NCBI RefSeq assembly: GCF_963966145.1 | Contig: NC_091054.1 | Location: 15,066,001 to 15,130,000, forward strand | Length of the DNA: 64,000 nucleotides | Reading direction: 5' to 3' | Origin: Tenebrio molitor | Lineage: Eukaryota > Arthropoda > Insecta > Coleoptera > Tenebrionidae | Part shown: in pieces, positions 9,284 through 18,671 of the stretch | Layout of the letters: the number at the start of each line of letters is the position of its first letter | How positions within the stretch are numbered: the first letter of the stretch is position 1 | Program-made: the position numbers and the translations under genes | The notes under the pieces: model-generated | Database searches by the model: none | Seen by the model: only the letters and a program-made list of their open reading frames with translations | What the model was told of the DNA's origin: nothing

Positions 9284-11707
9284 ATGTGTGTAGATTACCG
9301 CGAATTAAATTCCCATACAATCAAAGACCGCTATCCATTGCCACTAATCGATGACCAACTGGACAGGTTGGGAAAAGGAAAATTCTTCACGTCCCTTGAT
9401 TTAGCTTCTGGTTTTCATCAGATCCCCATTAGTGACGAATCGATCGAGAAAACAGGTCTCATTACTCCTGACGGGCACTATGACTACTTGCGGATGCCAT
9501 TCGGGCTCGCAAATGCCCCCGCGGTGTTCCAGAGGGCTTTGTTGAATGCGTTAGGTGCCTTAAAGGATTCCATAGCAGTAGTGTATCTCGATGATATTTT
9601 GATCTCGTCTGCAACGGTAGGAGAGGGGTTAGAGTTTCTTCAACTAATATTGAAGGCCCTGAAAGTAGCGGGGTTTTCGCTAAATATTTCGAAATGTAAA
9701 TTCCTACAGTCGTCAGTCAAATATCTTGGCCGCGAAATTTCATCAGATAGGATTCGCCCTGATGCGGATAAGGTTCGTGCGTTGGTGAGCTCCCCAACCC
9801 CTACGAACCCCAAACAGGTGCGCCAATTTATGGGGTTGGCTGGTTACTTCCGAAAATTTGTGCCCAACTTCGCATCAGCGACGTCTTGTATTACTAAGCT
9901 CACAAAGCTTGATGAACCTTTTCGTTGGGGTGCTGAACAAGATAAGGCGCGAGAATATGTGGTAACTCATCTAACAAGTAGACCCTTACTCGCTATCTAC
10001 GATCCTACGCTCCCCACAGAGCTCCATACTGACGCGAGCGCGGTTGGTTACGGCGGTATTCTAATACAAAAATGTGACGGACAGACTCGAGTAATTGCTT
10101 ACTTTAGCAAGCGTACCACGCAAACAGAAGCCAAATATCACTCGTATGAATTGGAAACGTTGGCCATTGTTAATTCATTAAAATTTTTTCGTGTATATCT
10201 TTTGGGGATCGAATTTGTAATCGTTACAGACTGCAACACGGTCAAATCCACTGCTAACAAAAAGACCCTCCTACCGCGAGTAGCCCGGTGGTGGTCCTAC
10301 ATGCAGGATTTTAACTTTACCCTTGAATACCGTAAGGGCAGTTCATTGTCACACGTCAATTTTCTTAGTCGTAACCCTGTTTCCGTTCGTCGTGTGGCAC
10401 ATAACGATTGGTTGCGCGCTGCGCAAAGAGGCAATGAAGAAGTTCAGAGATTATTGTCCTCCCTTAGAGACGGAAAACTAGACCCCAAGCAATATGTTGA
10501 AAAAGACGGTATGCTACTCCATCAAGAGTTGAATTCCGATGGTACGAATACTCTGCGTTGGTTCGTGCCTCGTCAAAGCAGACTAGGGTTGTTGCGCATT
10601 TTTCATGATGAACAATGCCACATTGGCACCGAAAAAACATTAGAATCGATCCGACAACATTTCTGGTTTCCACGGATGAGAAATTTTGTTAAAAATTATG
10701 TAAAACATTGTCTCCCGTGTGCTGTCAAGAAGACTCGCACTGGTCCATTGCAGGGGTACATCGGGCCTCTGCCTAAGCCCGATGAACCCTTGCATACTGT
10801 TCACGCTGACTGTTTAGGACCTCTCACCCCGACAGTAGATGGTCATAAACACGTCTTGGTTTTCATTGATGCTTTTACCAAATTTTGTCTATTACTACCA
10901 ATAAGAACATTGACTTCAAAAGAAACGAAAGAACAAATACAAAATTTCTTTTCATTATTCGGGGCACCGAAACGAATTATAACCGATGCTGGGCGCAATT
11001 TTCAGAATTTAGATCTGGCTAAATTTCTTGACCAATGGGGTGTTAAATATCATTTTGTTACTCCCGACGTACACCGCGGTAATGGACAGGTGGAAAGGTA
11101 TATGCGGACAATAATGAACTTAATTCGGATAGAAGTTTCTGTGCAGTCAGAATGGTCGAGCCACTTATGGAAAATTCAATTAGTACTGAACACCACCATT
11201 CAAAAAACAATCGGAATGACACCACTGCAGGCATTGTTGGGTATTAGGGCCTCAACTCCTTTAGTCCAGTCGATGGTACAAAATCTGACCGATGATGTTC
11301 GCCCGATACGTAACATAAATGCAGATCGCGAGCTGGTGAGGAAAGCTTTAAAAGAAAACTCCCCTAACCTGAGTGCCGTAAATACCAGACGACGTAACAC
11401 TGCTCGATACAATGTTGGAGATGTTGTTCTCATGCACCGTGATTCGACTATGCACAAATCTAAACAGGAATACAAGTTTATGGGGCCGTATGAGATTATA
11501 AGTGTGACCCCCGAAGGCCGATTCGAGATTCGCCGTTTGGGCCGGAATGCTATCACCAAGGCGGCAAAGGAACAACTGCGTCCGTGGCCCAAAGATTGGA
11601 GTGTGGCTCTTGATATGGACGACCTGCTTGAGTTTTTGGAAGCAGAGTCGGAAAATGAACAATGTAAGTCTTTAACATCTGCGAGCTTTAGTCTTCAGAT
11701 GGGTTGA
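9284..11707 (+). CDS. Gypsy pol: reverse transcriptase, RNase H, integrase
   Basis: An 807-codon open frame. The RT starts MCVDYRELN (its first motif lies in another frame upstream), with the polymerase site VVYLDDILIS at residues ~98-107. RNase H carries LHTDASAVGYGG (~247) and a later TDC motif. Integrase has the HHCC zinc finger (H in FHDEQCHIGTE ~440, CLPC ~477) and DDE residues in VHADCLGPL (~506), ITDAGRNF (~565) and NGQVERYM (~603). A C-terminal segment (NVGDVVLMHRDS) follows. The frame runs into the first unit of the tandem array and ends LTSASFSLQMG. No internal stop. Likely once made as a Gag-Pol polyprotein. Confidence 0.95.
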   Translation: MCVDYRELNSHTIKDRYPLPLIDDQLDRLGKGKFFTSLDLASGFHQIPISDESIEKTGLITPDGHYDYLRMPFGLANAPAVFQRALLNALGALKDSIAVVYLDDILISSATVGEGLEFLQLILKALKVAGFSLNISKCKFLQSSVKYLGREISSDRIRPDADKVRALVSSPTPTNPKQVRQFMGLAGYFRKFVPNFASATSCITKLTKLDEPFRWGAEQDKAREYVVTHLTSRPLLAIYDPTLPTELHTDASAVGYGGILIQKCDGQTRVIAYFSKRTTQTEAKYHSYELETLAIVNSLKFFRVYLLGIEFVIVTDCNTVKSTANKKTLLPRVARWWSYMQDFNFTLEYRKGSSLSHVNFLSRNPVSVRRVAHNDWLRAAQRGNEEVQRLLSSLRDGKLDPKQYVEKDGMLLHQELNSDGTNTLRWFVPRQSRLGLLRIFHDEQCHIGTEKTLESIRQHFWFPRMRNFVKNYVKHCLPCAVKKTRTGPLQGYIGPLPKPDEPLHTVHADCLGPLTPTVDGHKHVLVFIDAFTKFCLLLPIRTLTSKETKEQIQNFFSLFGAPKRIITDAGRNFQNLDLAKFLDQWGVKYHFVTPDVHRGNGQVERYMRTIMNLIRIEVSVQSEWSSHLWKIQLVLNTTIQKTIGMTPLQALLGIRASTPLVQSMVQNLTDDVRPIRNINADRELVRKALKENSPNLSAVNTRRRNTARYNVGDVVLMHRDSTMHKSKQEYKFMGPYEIISVTPEGRFEIRRLGRNAITKAAKEQLRPWPKDWSVALDMDDLLEFLEAESENEQCKSLTSASFSLQMG

Positions 11708-12180
11708 TCAAAAATGTCTTTAACATCTGCGAGCTTTAGTCTTCAGATGGGTTGATCAGAATGTCTTTAACATCTGCGAGCTTTAGTCTTCAGATGGATT
11801 GATCAAAAATGTCTTTAACATCTGCGAGCTTTAGTCTTCAGATGGGTTGATCAGAATGTCTTTAACATCTGCGAGCTTTAGTCTTCAGATGGGCTGATCA
11901 AAAATGTCTTTAACATCTGCGAGCTTTAGTCTTCAGATGGGTTGATCAATAATGTCTTTAACATCTGCGAGCTTTAGTCTTCAGATGGGTTGATCAAAAT
12001 GTCTTTAACATCTGCGAGCTTTAGTCTTCAGATGGGTTGATCAAAATGTCTTTAACATCTGCGAGCTTTAGTCTTCAGATGGGTTGATCAAAATGTCTTT
12101 AACATCTGCGAGCTTTAGTCTTCAGATGGGTTGATCAAAAAAAATGTCTTTAACATCTGCAAGCTTTAGTCTTCAGATGG
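11663..12180 (+). repeat. Tandem array, 11 units of ~46-48 bp
   Basis: Eleven head-to-tail copies of a unit beginning CTTTAACATCTGCGAGCTTT, with length differences confined to the A-run between units. The first unit codes for the last residues and stop codon of pol. A degenerate half-unit follows (GACGTCTGTGAGCTTGATCA). It lies between pol and the 3' LTR, where some insect Gypsy elements carry tandem repeats. Confidence 0.95.
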
Positions 12181-12358
12181 AACTCAATAAAAGGAGTTCG
12201 ACGTCTGTGAGCTTGATCAGACGAATGTTTTGTTTTAGAAACGTCTTAGGACGGAGAGTTTGTTAACTTGTGTGCTTTCATGTTGCAGAATCGTTGTTCA
12301 GTAGTCGTTCCCCAGTCGCCTCCTCAACTTCGAGAACGAAGTCCTGTCAGGATGGCCG

Positions 12359-12562
12359 TGTTAGGAACGAAATCCTATGTTTTGATAAAGGACACGTACA
12401 GAGTCACCGCCGCCTGTCAACATTCACCACTTTCTGGCTGACTGTTGCCTGGAGCACACGGCTGTGCCATTTTCATATTCAGTAAATTAGATATGTAATT
12501 GTCCTGTTGGATTTTTGAATGTGTTGTGAGTTTTTAGTTCTTTATGTAAAATAAATCTTACA
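12359..12562 (+). repeat. Gypsy 3' LTR
   Basis: Same sequence as 8058-8261 except for one visible change (GGATTTTTGAATG versus GGATTTTTTAATG). Followed by TTAT. Confidence 0.92.
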
Positions 12563-12566
12563 TTAT

Positions 12567-13013
12567 ACTAAATGAATCTGTATCTGCTAGCCCATCAAAC
12601 CCTGGTGGCACAATTACAAATTTTGACTTGGTTAGCTAAATAATTCGATTTTTTATTTAAACGTAAACCAGACGGGTGATTTACGGCACAATGGTATAAT
12701 TTCCCAACAAAGGTATAGCCGACCGTTTTAAACCTTTTTGCCATAAAATTGACAGTTTCCATTGTCACCTAAATTTACGACAGCACAAGTAGCAGGTCAT
12801 AAATAAAAATGATTTTGAAAGTTGAAATGTAAAACTGCGTTTAATTCAAAATCTAATTGGTATTTTTTTCCGTAGATTTCGTAAATAATTATAGGAAGTG
12901 AATCTGGGTAGGTTAGTATAAAAATCAGAATTTGACTTTTTGGTTGAAATTTACATTTTAATTTTTTTTGGCTTTGTTTGTAAGTGAAAAATTATCAAAA
13001 AATTATGAAATGT
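12567..13013. other. Internal sequence of the 7861-13110 element
   Basis: AT-rich, no ORF and no recognised motif. It is contiguous with 7964-8057 once the Gypsy element and one copy of its target duplication are removed. Confidence 0.5.
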
Positions 13014-13367
13014 ACCTTACCAATAGCCAGGTAAGTCTGAAAAATTTCGACAATTTTATTTAATTAGAAGTTGCGATTTCTCGCGTGCGCGTATACGATG
13101 CCCCACCCGGTACATATACAAAGCAGTTAGTAGTTTGATAGTCTTTCGACAAGTGTAACGTAAGAAAAGTGCATGTTTGTGAAGTTCTACAATCTCCTGT
13201 TTATTGAATAATTAAAGTTTTTAAAATCAGTTACAATGCCAAAACGTAAGCCTACTGTAGATGAGTGGGTAAAGGATTACCCGGAATTAAAATATGAAAA
13301 TAAAAAACTGTTCTGCCAACCATGTATGAAAATGGTAAGTCAATTTTTATTTTTTAAGATATCTATA

Positions 13368-13596
13368 TAACGAGTGACTATTAAAATTTTCACTTAGGGT
13401 TGGCTATGGATCATTCTTTATTTTACGTTGCACCTTAGACACTGACAAGTTTGACATTATGATTAACATTATAGGTTATGTTTCAATTGTACTGACTGAC
13501 ATTTGTCGTTCGTTCTTGCGTGTGTCTAAAGTAACAGCAAAAATAAAAACTTATTCAAAGCCAACTCCAAGTGAAAATTTTAATAGTCACCCGTTA
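13368..13596. mobile_element. MITE nested in the Helitron 5' end
   Basis: About 38-bp inverted ends start TAACGAGTGACTATTAAAAT on the left and TAACGGGTGACTATTAAAAT on the right. TA flanks both sides. Removing it rejoins the Helitron 5' end as TCTATATAAAAC. The element is 229 bp and non-coding, with a Tc1/mariner-like TA target. Confidence 0.85.
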
Positions 13597-14757
13597 TATA
13601 AAACAAAGTCGGGTTAGTTACGCTATTTATAACTCAAGAACGGCTGGACAGATTTTTATGATCTTTATATTGTTGGATTTGTCTTCGCCCCGATTAGCAG
13701 AATAACTATTAAAACATCGAATAACTAACGAAAAAAAAATTATGAAGAAAATTCATTTTGAAAGGTTATGTCATTTGTCACAATCTGTCATTGTGCGCGC
13801 ATCGACAATTTGAACTTAATTGAGATTTAACGTCAGCTGAGTTTTAACACCAAGTGTGATCAATGGTGTTCAACAACACCTACTTCTGCATTGTACAGGA
13901 TGCGACAACAAAACTTCCTTTTTTGAAATGCGCGCTATTCAGACTATAGGGGTCGTAATGGGACGGGAGTGGTCTCATTCGGAAGCCGTGGTTTTCAAGA
14001 TTTGTTCCCTATCCCTGTCAGCTGCCACCATGCGTTGGAAGAGTGGAAAGCCTGCGTTTGCCGTCGAGGTCTACTTTTCAAACTGATTTTCTGTGATCGC
14101 AACCCTTCCGAAATTGCTTCAATGTTGGGTCGTGTCCCGAACCAGAAATCAATTGTTACATGGGTCACTACGTTCAGACCATGATTTCAGACAAACCGAG
14201 AGTGCGACAAGACGAAGAACTGGAGTCTCACCTCAATAAGGGGCAATTTGTAGTAGAGAGCCCGCTCGCCGGATTTGTCCCCTTGCAATTTTGTTTGTGT
14301 TTTTTTTTTAAATCTCGCGTTTATATCAACCATCAAAGTCATGGCTAATGCTAGAAATGGGCTTATTCACTTATTCAGTGTATCGCACCTGTATCTAACT
14401 AATTATGCATTTAAGTACGTCAACTGTCTGTAATTATTTAAATGCTACCCCAAGTAATGCTACGTCGCGGGGGAAGCTGTTTTAGGGTTGGGTTGAACAT
14501 TTATTGCTGTGCGGCATACTTAACCTCGAAACTATCAAACAAAAACAAATGAACAGTGCGTCCAAACTATCAAACCAACAAACCAGTGGAACAAAATATT
14601 CATCTACAAAATGTTTCCAACAAACAGCATATGCTTAGTAATTCTCTTTCCAATTTTTAATTTAATTTTCCATATTTTCTTCCCGTCAGATCCCAACCAA
14701 ATTCATTAAAATATGCAATCCGTTTATGGTGATTGTTAATTCCGGATTATTTTTATA

Positions 14758-14922
14758 TAGTGAATTTTTTTATCAATGAATCATAGAGATTTACATGATA
14801 TAAAGTATAAACTTTATTTCGCGTCAATGGTGTTTCTATTGCTAATTTCAAAATTATTTTTCGGACATGAAATAAAGTTTACACCATGTCAATCCCTATG
14901 GTTCATTGATAAAAAATTCACT
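14758..14922. repeat. Palindromic insert shared by both Helitron copies
   Basis: Arms AGTGAATTTTTTTATCAATG and AATAAAGTTT are mirrored across about 165 bp. The equivalent segment is at 59215-59372 in copy 2, where it starts CAGTGAATTT and ends AAATTCACTG. Being in both copies, it was present before the Helitron spread. Confidence 0.75.
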
Positions 14923-16462
14923 GCATAGTTAGTTACAACTCGAGACACAGCAATTTGTTCTACTACTCATTATACTCTCACTTCTTGCAAATGAATTTAC
15001 CGAAAAAACTTAATTTTTCAGTATTCATCAATGAATTGTCGTAAATTCATGGGAGTTAATTAAGGTACTATATCGTTAATCACATTTGCACATCACGTGA
15101 CGTGAATATCAATAATCTCCGTCAGAGGGCGTAGTGCTTAGCATTAAATTTGTGTATGCATTAAATCATTAAATTTCAATTCACTTTGATTATTCATTTT
15201 ATCTTAATAAAAAAACTTCATTCAATTCAGCTAATAAGTTAACACAACATTTATTGACTCTGAGTTCGCCGGGTCAGCTAGTTATAAATATAATTTAGAA
15301 AAAAATTGACGTATTTCTAAGGACTTCATTGTAAGATAAATTAAAATAGAATTAACAAAGTCATCCGCATCCCTTCAATCAAATTAAAAAAAATATTTTC
15401 ACGTTATAAATAATATGTACATATATCTTAAGTTGACCGTTATTTATCTAATAGTTAAATTTCTTACATTGCAGATTCCATGTGACAAAAAGTATAATAT
15501 AATTCAACACGTGAAAACAAATTTGCATGTAGACCGTGTTAAAAAGACAAAAAATGCAGTGGCTAAGCAACAAACTATTACCGGATGTGTAGCTGCATCT
15601 TCCACTACCGGACAAAGAGAATTTAATGCAGATTTGTGTGAGGCCATGATCAAGTCAAATATACCTCTGAATAAATTGCAGAACAAATTTTTCAAGTCAT
15701 TCCTAGAAAAGTACTCCAACAGACACATTCCGGATGAAAGTACCCTTCGCAAAAACTACGTTAATTCGATTTACAAGGAAACAATCGAGGAGATTAAAAA
15801 AATCGTTGGAGACAACTACATTTGGTTCAGCGTTGACGAAACCATCGATAGCTGTGGCAGATACGTGGCGAATTTCATTGTAGGAGTGTTAAACGACGAG
15901 ATTGCCACGAAAGGATTTTTAATCAGCTCCAAACAGTTGGATAAAACCAATGCTGTAACAATTTCACAATTTATTACTGAAGAATTGGCAAGGTTTTTCC
16001 TGCCAAATGTAGTACCAAAAAACAAGATTTTGTTAATGCTTTCAGATGCAGCGCCATACATGGTTAAAGCGGCATCTAATATTAAAATTTTTTATGAGAA
16101 ATTAATCCATTGTACCTGCTTGGCGCATCTCATTAATCGGATCGCTGAAACAATTCGCTTACAATTTCCATTAGTTAACGAGTTGGTAAAAAGTGGTAAG
16201 AAAATTTTCGTGAAAGCACCTTTACGAGTACAGCACTTCAAAACGGCATTACCTAATGTTTCGCTGCCTCCGGAACCTGTACTCACAAGATGGGAGACTT
16301 GGTTGGACGCCGCAGTTTATTATGCGAATAATTTTCAAGATTTTAAGAAAATTGTTTTGGAATTTACTGATACAACTACAAAAGCCATAACGGACTGCAA
16401 AGATGTTATGCAACGTCAAGAGTTACAAAACAACTTGGTGTTTATTAAAGCCAACTACAATT

Positions 16463-16660
16463 GAATCGGTGAGTCCAAGAACAGTATGAGTCACAAAATG
16501 GCGGTACTGAGTCAAGATAGCCAAAGTTAATAAAATTGGTTCCCTCATCGAATGAGCCTAAGAACAGTACGCAACGAACGATCTTTGTGAGAGAATACGC
16601 TTCCCATTTATTGCAATGAGTCCAAGAACAGTATGAGTCCAGGACTTAAACTGTTCTTGC
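16463..16660. promoter_or_regulatory. Terminal and subterminal GAGTCCAAGAACAGT repeats, left
   Basis: GAGTCCAAGAACAGTATGAG occurs at about 16471 and again at about 16619. A variant GAGCCTAAGAACAGTACG lies near 16554, and an inverted ACTGTTCTTG near 16649. Matching copies lie at the right end (near 18865 and inverted at 19045-19085). The repetition suggests multiple transposase-binding sites. Confidence 0.6.
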
Positions 16661-16792
16661 TCTCAGAAACGTCACAATAGTGTAAAGTTGGAGAATGGCG
16701 CGGTCATAGCACATAACCTAAAACAGTCGCCTAGAAACCATAGCGTGGTGTTAACCAATTGTGACTATTGTGTGTATTTGGCTTAAAAGACC

Positions 16793-16987
16793 ATGTCAAC
16801 TAGTGACAGTAGTGATCATGAAGACAGTGTGCATGGGAGTAAGAAGAGAAAACGAAATCCCAAAACTTGGAAAAACAATCAAATAAAACTTGCCCGTTCA
16901 CTTGGTCAGGCCTATAATACCACGGCGGAGAAAAGAGTTGAAGCAAAAAGTCTGGACCTTCGTGCATGTAAGCTCATAGAACCTTAG
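16793..16987 (+). CDS. First exon of the DUF7869 protein
   Basis: A 64-codon frame, acidic at the start (MSTSDSSDHEDSVHG) then basic (KKRKRNPKTWKNNQ). It probably splices from GTAAGC near 16968 to the AG near 17035, leading into CKRKCTNQFTNDEKN, a cysteine-containing segment. By eye, the obvious GT-AG pair does not keep the frame, so either another splice site is used or an indel is present. The KTWKxN basic motif is usual at the start of this family. Confidence 0.6.
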   Translation: MSTSDSSDHEDSVHGSKKRKRNPKTWKNNQIKLARSLGQAYNTTAEKRVEAKSLDLRACKLIEP

Positions 16988-17039
16988 GTCTGCAAAGAAT
17001 AAAATTACTAACAGGTATTTTTCTGTTTTAATTAGGTGT

Positions 17040-18671
17040 AAACGAAAATGTACTAATCAGTTTACTAACGACGAAAAGAACGCTGTGATAGCAAAATTGT
17101 ACGATGGTAGGCCTAAAAATGAACACGATACGTTTTTGCAAGGGCTCATTAAACTTAAACCAATTCAGAGACGTAGACCACGTTCAGAAGAAAGTGTTAA
17201 ATCTAGACCTACAAATTTTGCATACCATGTCTTGAAAAATTCTGATCGTGTTCTCGTATGCAAACAAGCCTTCATGAGTCTGCATGCCATATCGCATATT
17301 CAAGTGCAGCGCTTAACTACACTACTCGCAGCAGGACAATCACCAAAGGATTTGAGAGGACTACATAACAATAGACCACGCGCTATATCAGACACTATTG
17401 TTTTAAAAATAAAAGAACATATCGAATCTTTTCCACTTAAGACATCACATTATTCAGCTAAGACAAAACATTACTTAGATGCAACCTTGAATGTGAAAAC
17501 TATGCACAATCTCTTTGTTAAAAAATTTCCAGACATGCAACACTTGTTAAAATATGAATTTTACTTAAAATATTTTAATGAAAATTATGCTCTAAAATTT
17601 GGAAGACCTCAAGTAGATGTATGTTCTGAGTGTGAAAGATTAGGTGCGAAATTAAAAGATAAAAATCTTAACGATAACGCCAAGCGAGTTGTTGCTGCAG
17701 AACTAATGGTGCACAAGAGACGTGCAAAGAAATTGTATACTAAACTAAAGCAAATCAAGCAACTCTGTTCTGAACGAGCTGACGTGGCAGCAATAACATT
17801 TGATTATATACAAAATTTACCCCTGTCACACATACCAGTCCAAGAGATATTCTACTTTCGGCAACTGTGGGTATACGCGTTTGAAGTGCATAATATTAAA
17901 GACAATACTGGACATTTTTATACTTACCATGAGGGCCAAGCCCGAAAAGGACCTGATGAGGTATGCACTTTTCTAAATGACTATATAAAAAGTCACGTTT
18001 CTGAAGATATAACCGAATTGCACATATTTTGTGATGGATGTCCAGGGCAGAATCGTAATAACACAATGGTTAGATTTCTCTTGGCACTGCAAGCTACTAA
18101 ACGTTTCAAGAAAATCTATCATTACTTCCCCGTAAGAGGACACTCGTTTTTGCCCTGTGACAGGGATTTTGGAACATTGAAGAGATTGGTTAGAAAACAT
18201 GACCGTGTATACATCCCAGAAGAATATGAGGAAATGATGACATCTTGTAGAAAAAATAACCCATTTACTGTAAAACAAATTACCTATAAAGATATTATTG
18301 ACTTTAAAAACTGGTGGCCCAACAGTTACAAAAAGAACTGCAGCTCAACTGCGACTGGTGGCAATGCAGGAAAAGACAATTTTGCAATTTCGAGCTACAG
18401 GCAGTTCGTTTATGACAGTTCAAACCCTGGATATGTCACCACTTACGAGTACATTGATGGTTTAGTTTCGCATTCATTTAAACTACTGAAACAAAACAAA
18501 CGTAGTCCTTCACTTCCCACTGGACGTGCTTATAAGGAACCAGTTCCCATCAACCAAAATAAGGTAAATGACGTAAAGAAGGTGATGCAGTACATTACAG
18601 GGGAGGTTCTGGAGTTTTATTATTATGTGACTTCATGGAAAACGACAAATAGTAATCTCGACGACGACTAG
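17040..18671 (+). CDS. DUF7869-type presumed transposase, intact core
   Basis: The open frame runs to 18671 without a stop (528 codons from 17085; the homologous start lies upstream near 17040). Visible motifs: a CSECERLG zinc-binding pair (~residue 180), ITFDY with a candidate catalytic Asp (~240), IFCDGCPGQNRNNTM (~316), and GHSFLPCDRDFGTLKR (~352). Together they fit an RNase-H-like DDE/D fold and are the hallmark of the DUF7869 family, which is widespread in insect and cnidarian genomes and usually left unannotated. It is the only long ORF in the element. I infer that it is the transposase. Confidence 0.8.
   Translation, partial: KRKCTNQFTNDEKNAVIAKLYDGRPKNEHDTFLQGLIKLKPIQRRRPRSEESVKSRPTNFAYHVLKNSDRVLVCKQAFMSLHAISHIQVQRLTTLLAAGQSPKDLRGLHNNRPRAISDTIVLKIKEHIESFPLKTSHYSAKTKHYLDATLNVKTMHNLFVKKFPDMQHLLKYEFYLKYFNENYALKFGRPQVDVCSECERLGAKLKDKNLNDNAKRVVAAELMVHKRRAKKLYTKLKQIKQLCSERADVAAITFDYIQNLPLSHIPVQEIFYFRQLWVYAFEVHNIKDNTGHFYTYHEGQARKGPDEVCTFLNDYIKSHVSEDITELHIFCDGCPGQNRNNTMVRFLLALQATKRFKKIYHYFPVRGHSFLPCDRDFGTLKRLVRKHDRVYIPEEYEEMMTSCRKNNPFTVKQITYKDIIDFKNWWPNSYKKNCSSTATGGNAGKDNFAISSYRQFVYDSSNPGYVTTYEYIDGLVSHSFKLLKQNKRSPSLPTGRAYKEPVPINQNKVNDVKKVMQYITGEVLEFYYYVTSWKTTNSNLDDD

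Larger units (their letters stand above)
8058..12562 (+). mobile_element. Ty3/Gypsy LTR retrotransposon, gag-deleted
   Basis: Two 204-bp LTRs (8058-8261 and 12359-12562, TG...CA) differ at about one position and are flanked by a 4-bp duplication TTAT (8054-8057, 12563-12566). This indicates a recent insertion. Internal order: truncated gag/protease, pol with RT-RNaseH-integrase, then a tandem array before the 3' LTR. Gag and most of the protease have been lost by internal deletion, so the copy cannot be autonomous. No convincing polypurine tract was seen next to the 3' LTR, and the primer site is uncertain. Confidence 0.93.
7861..13110. mobile_element. TA-flanked inverted-repeat element split by a Gypsy insertion
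   Basis: The outer ends are CCGGGTGGGGCATCGTATAC at 7861 and its reverse complement ending at 13110, each next to TA. Similarity between the arms continues for roughly 100 bp (7861-7963 against 13014-13110), including the GCGCACGCGAGAAAT and ATTTAATTAGAAG words. Removing the Gypsy element leaves about 745 bp with no coding capacity, so this is a non-autonomous element. The superfamily is unknown. Confidence 0.7.
13362..15281 (+). mobile_element. Non-autonomous Helitron, copy 1
   Basis: It inserts between A (13361) and T (15282). It begins TCTATATA, continues after a nested MITE with AAACAAAGTCGGGTTAGTTA, and ends GCCGGGTCAGCTAG. TC...CTAG ends with an A/T target and no duplication are diagnostic of Helitrons. 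A second copy lies at 58011-59616. No Rep/helicase ORF is present; the short ORFs inside are chance. It sits wholly in the intron of the CGGBP1-like gene. Confidence 0.88.

Noticed and set aside
11663..12180. CRISPR-like regular repeat array
   Set aside because: Units are directly adjacent with only short A-run differences, there are no unique spacers, and the array lies inside a eukaryotic retrotransposon.
12500..12562. Polypurine tract and primer site of the Gypsy
   Set aside because: The bases next to the 3' LTR are not purine-rich, and TGGGATAAAAGA after the 5' LTR is only a weak candidate primer site.
13856..14348. Coding frames inside the Helitron
   Set aside because: They are short, overlap in different frames, show no Rep or helicase motif and are not maintained in copy 2 (for example 58271-58456 stops early).
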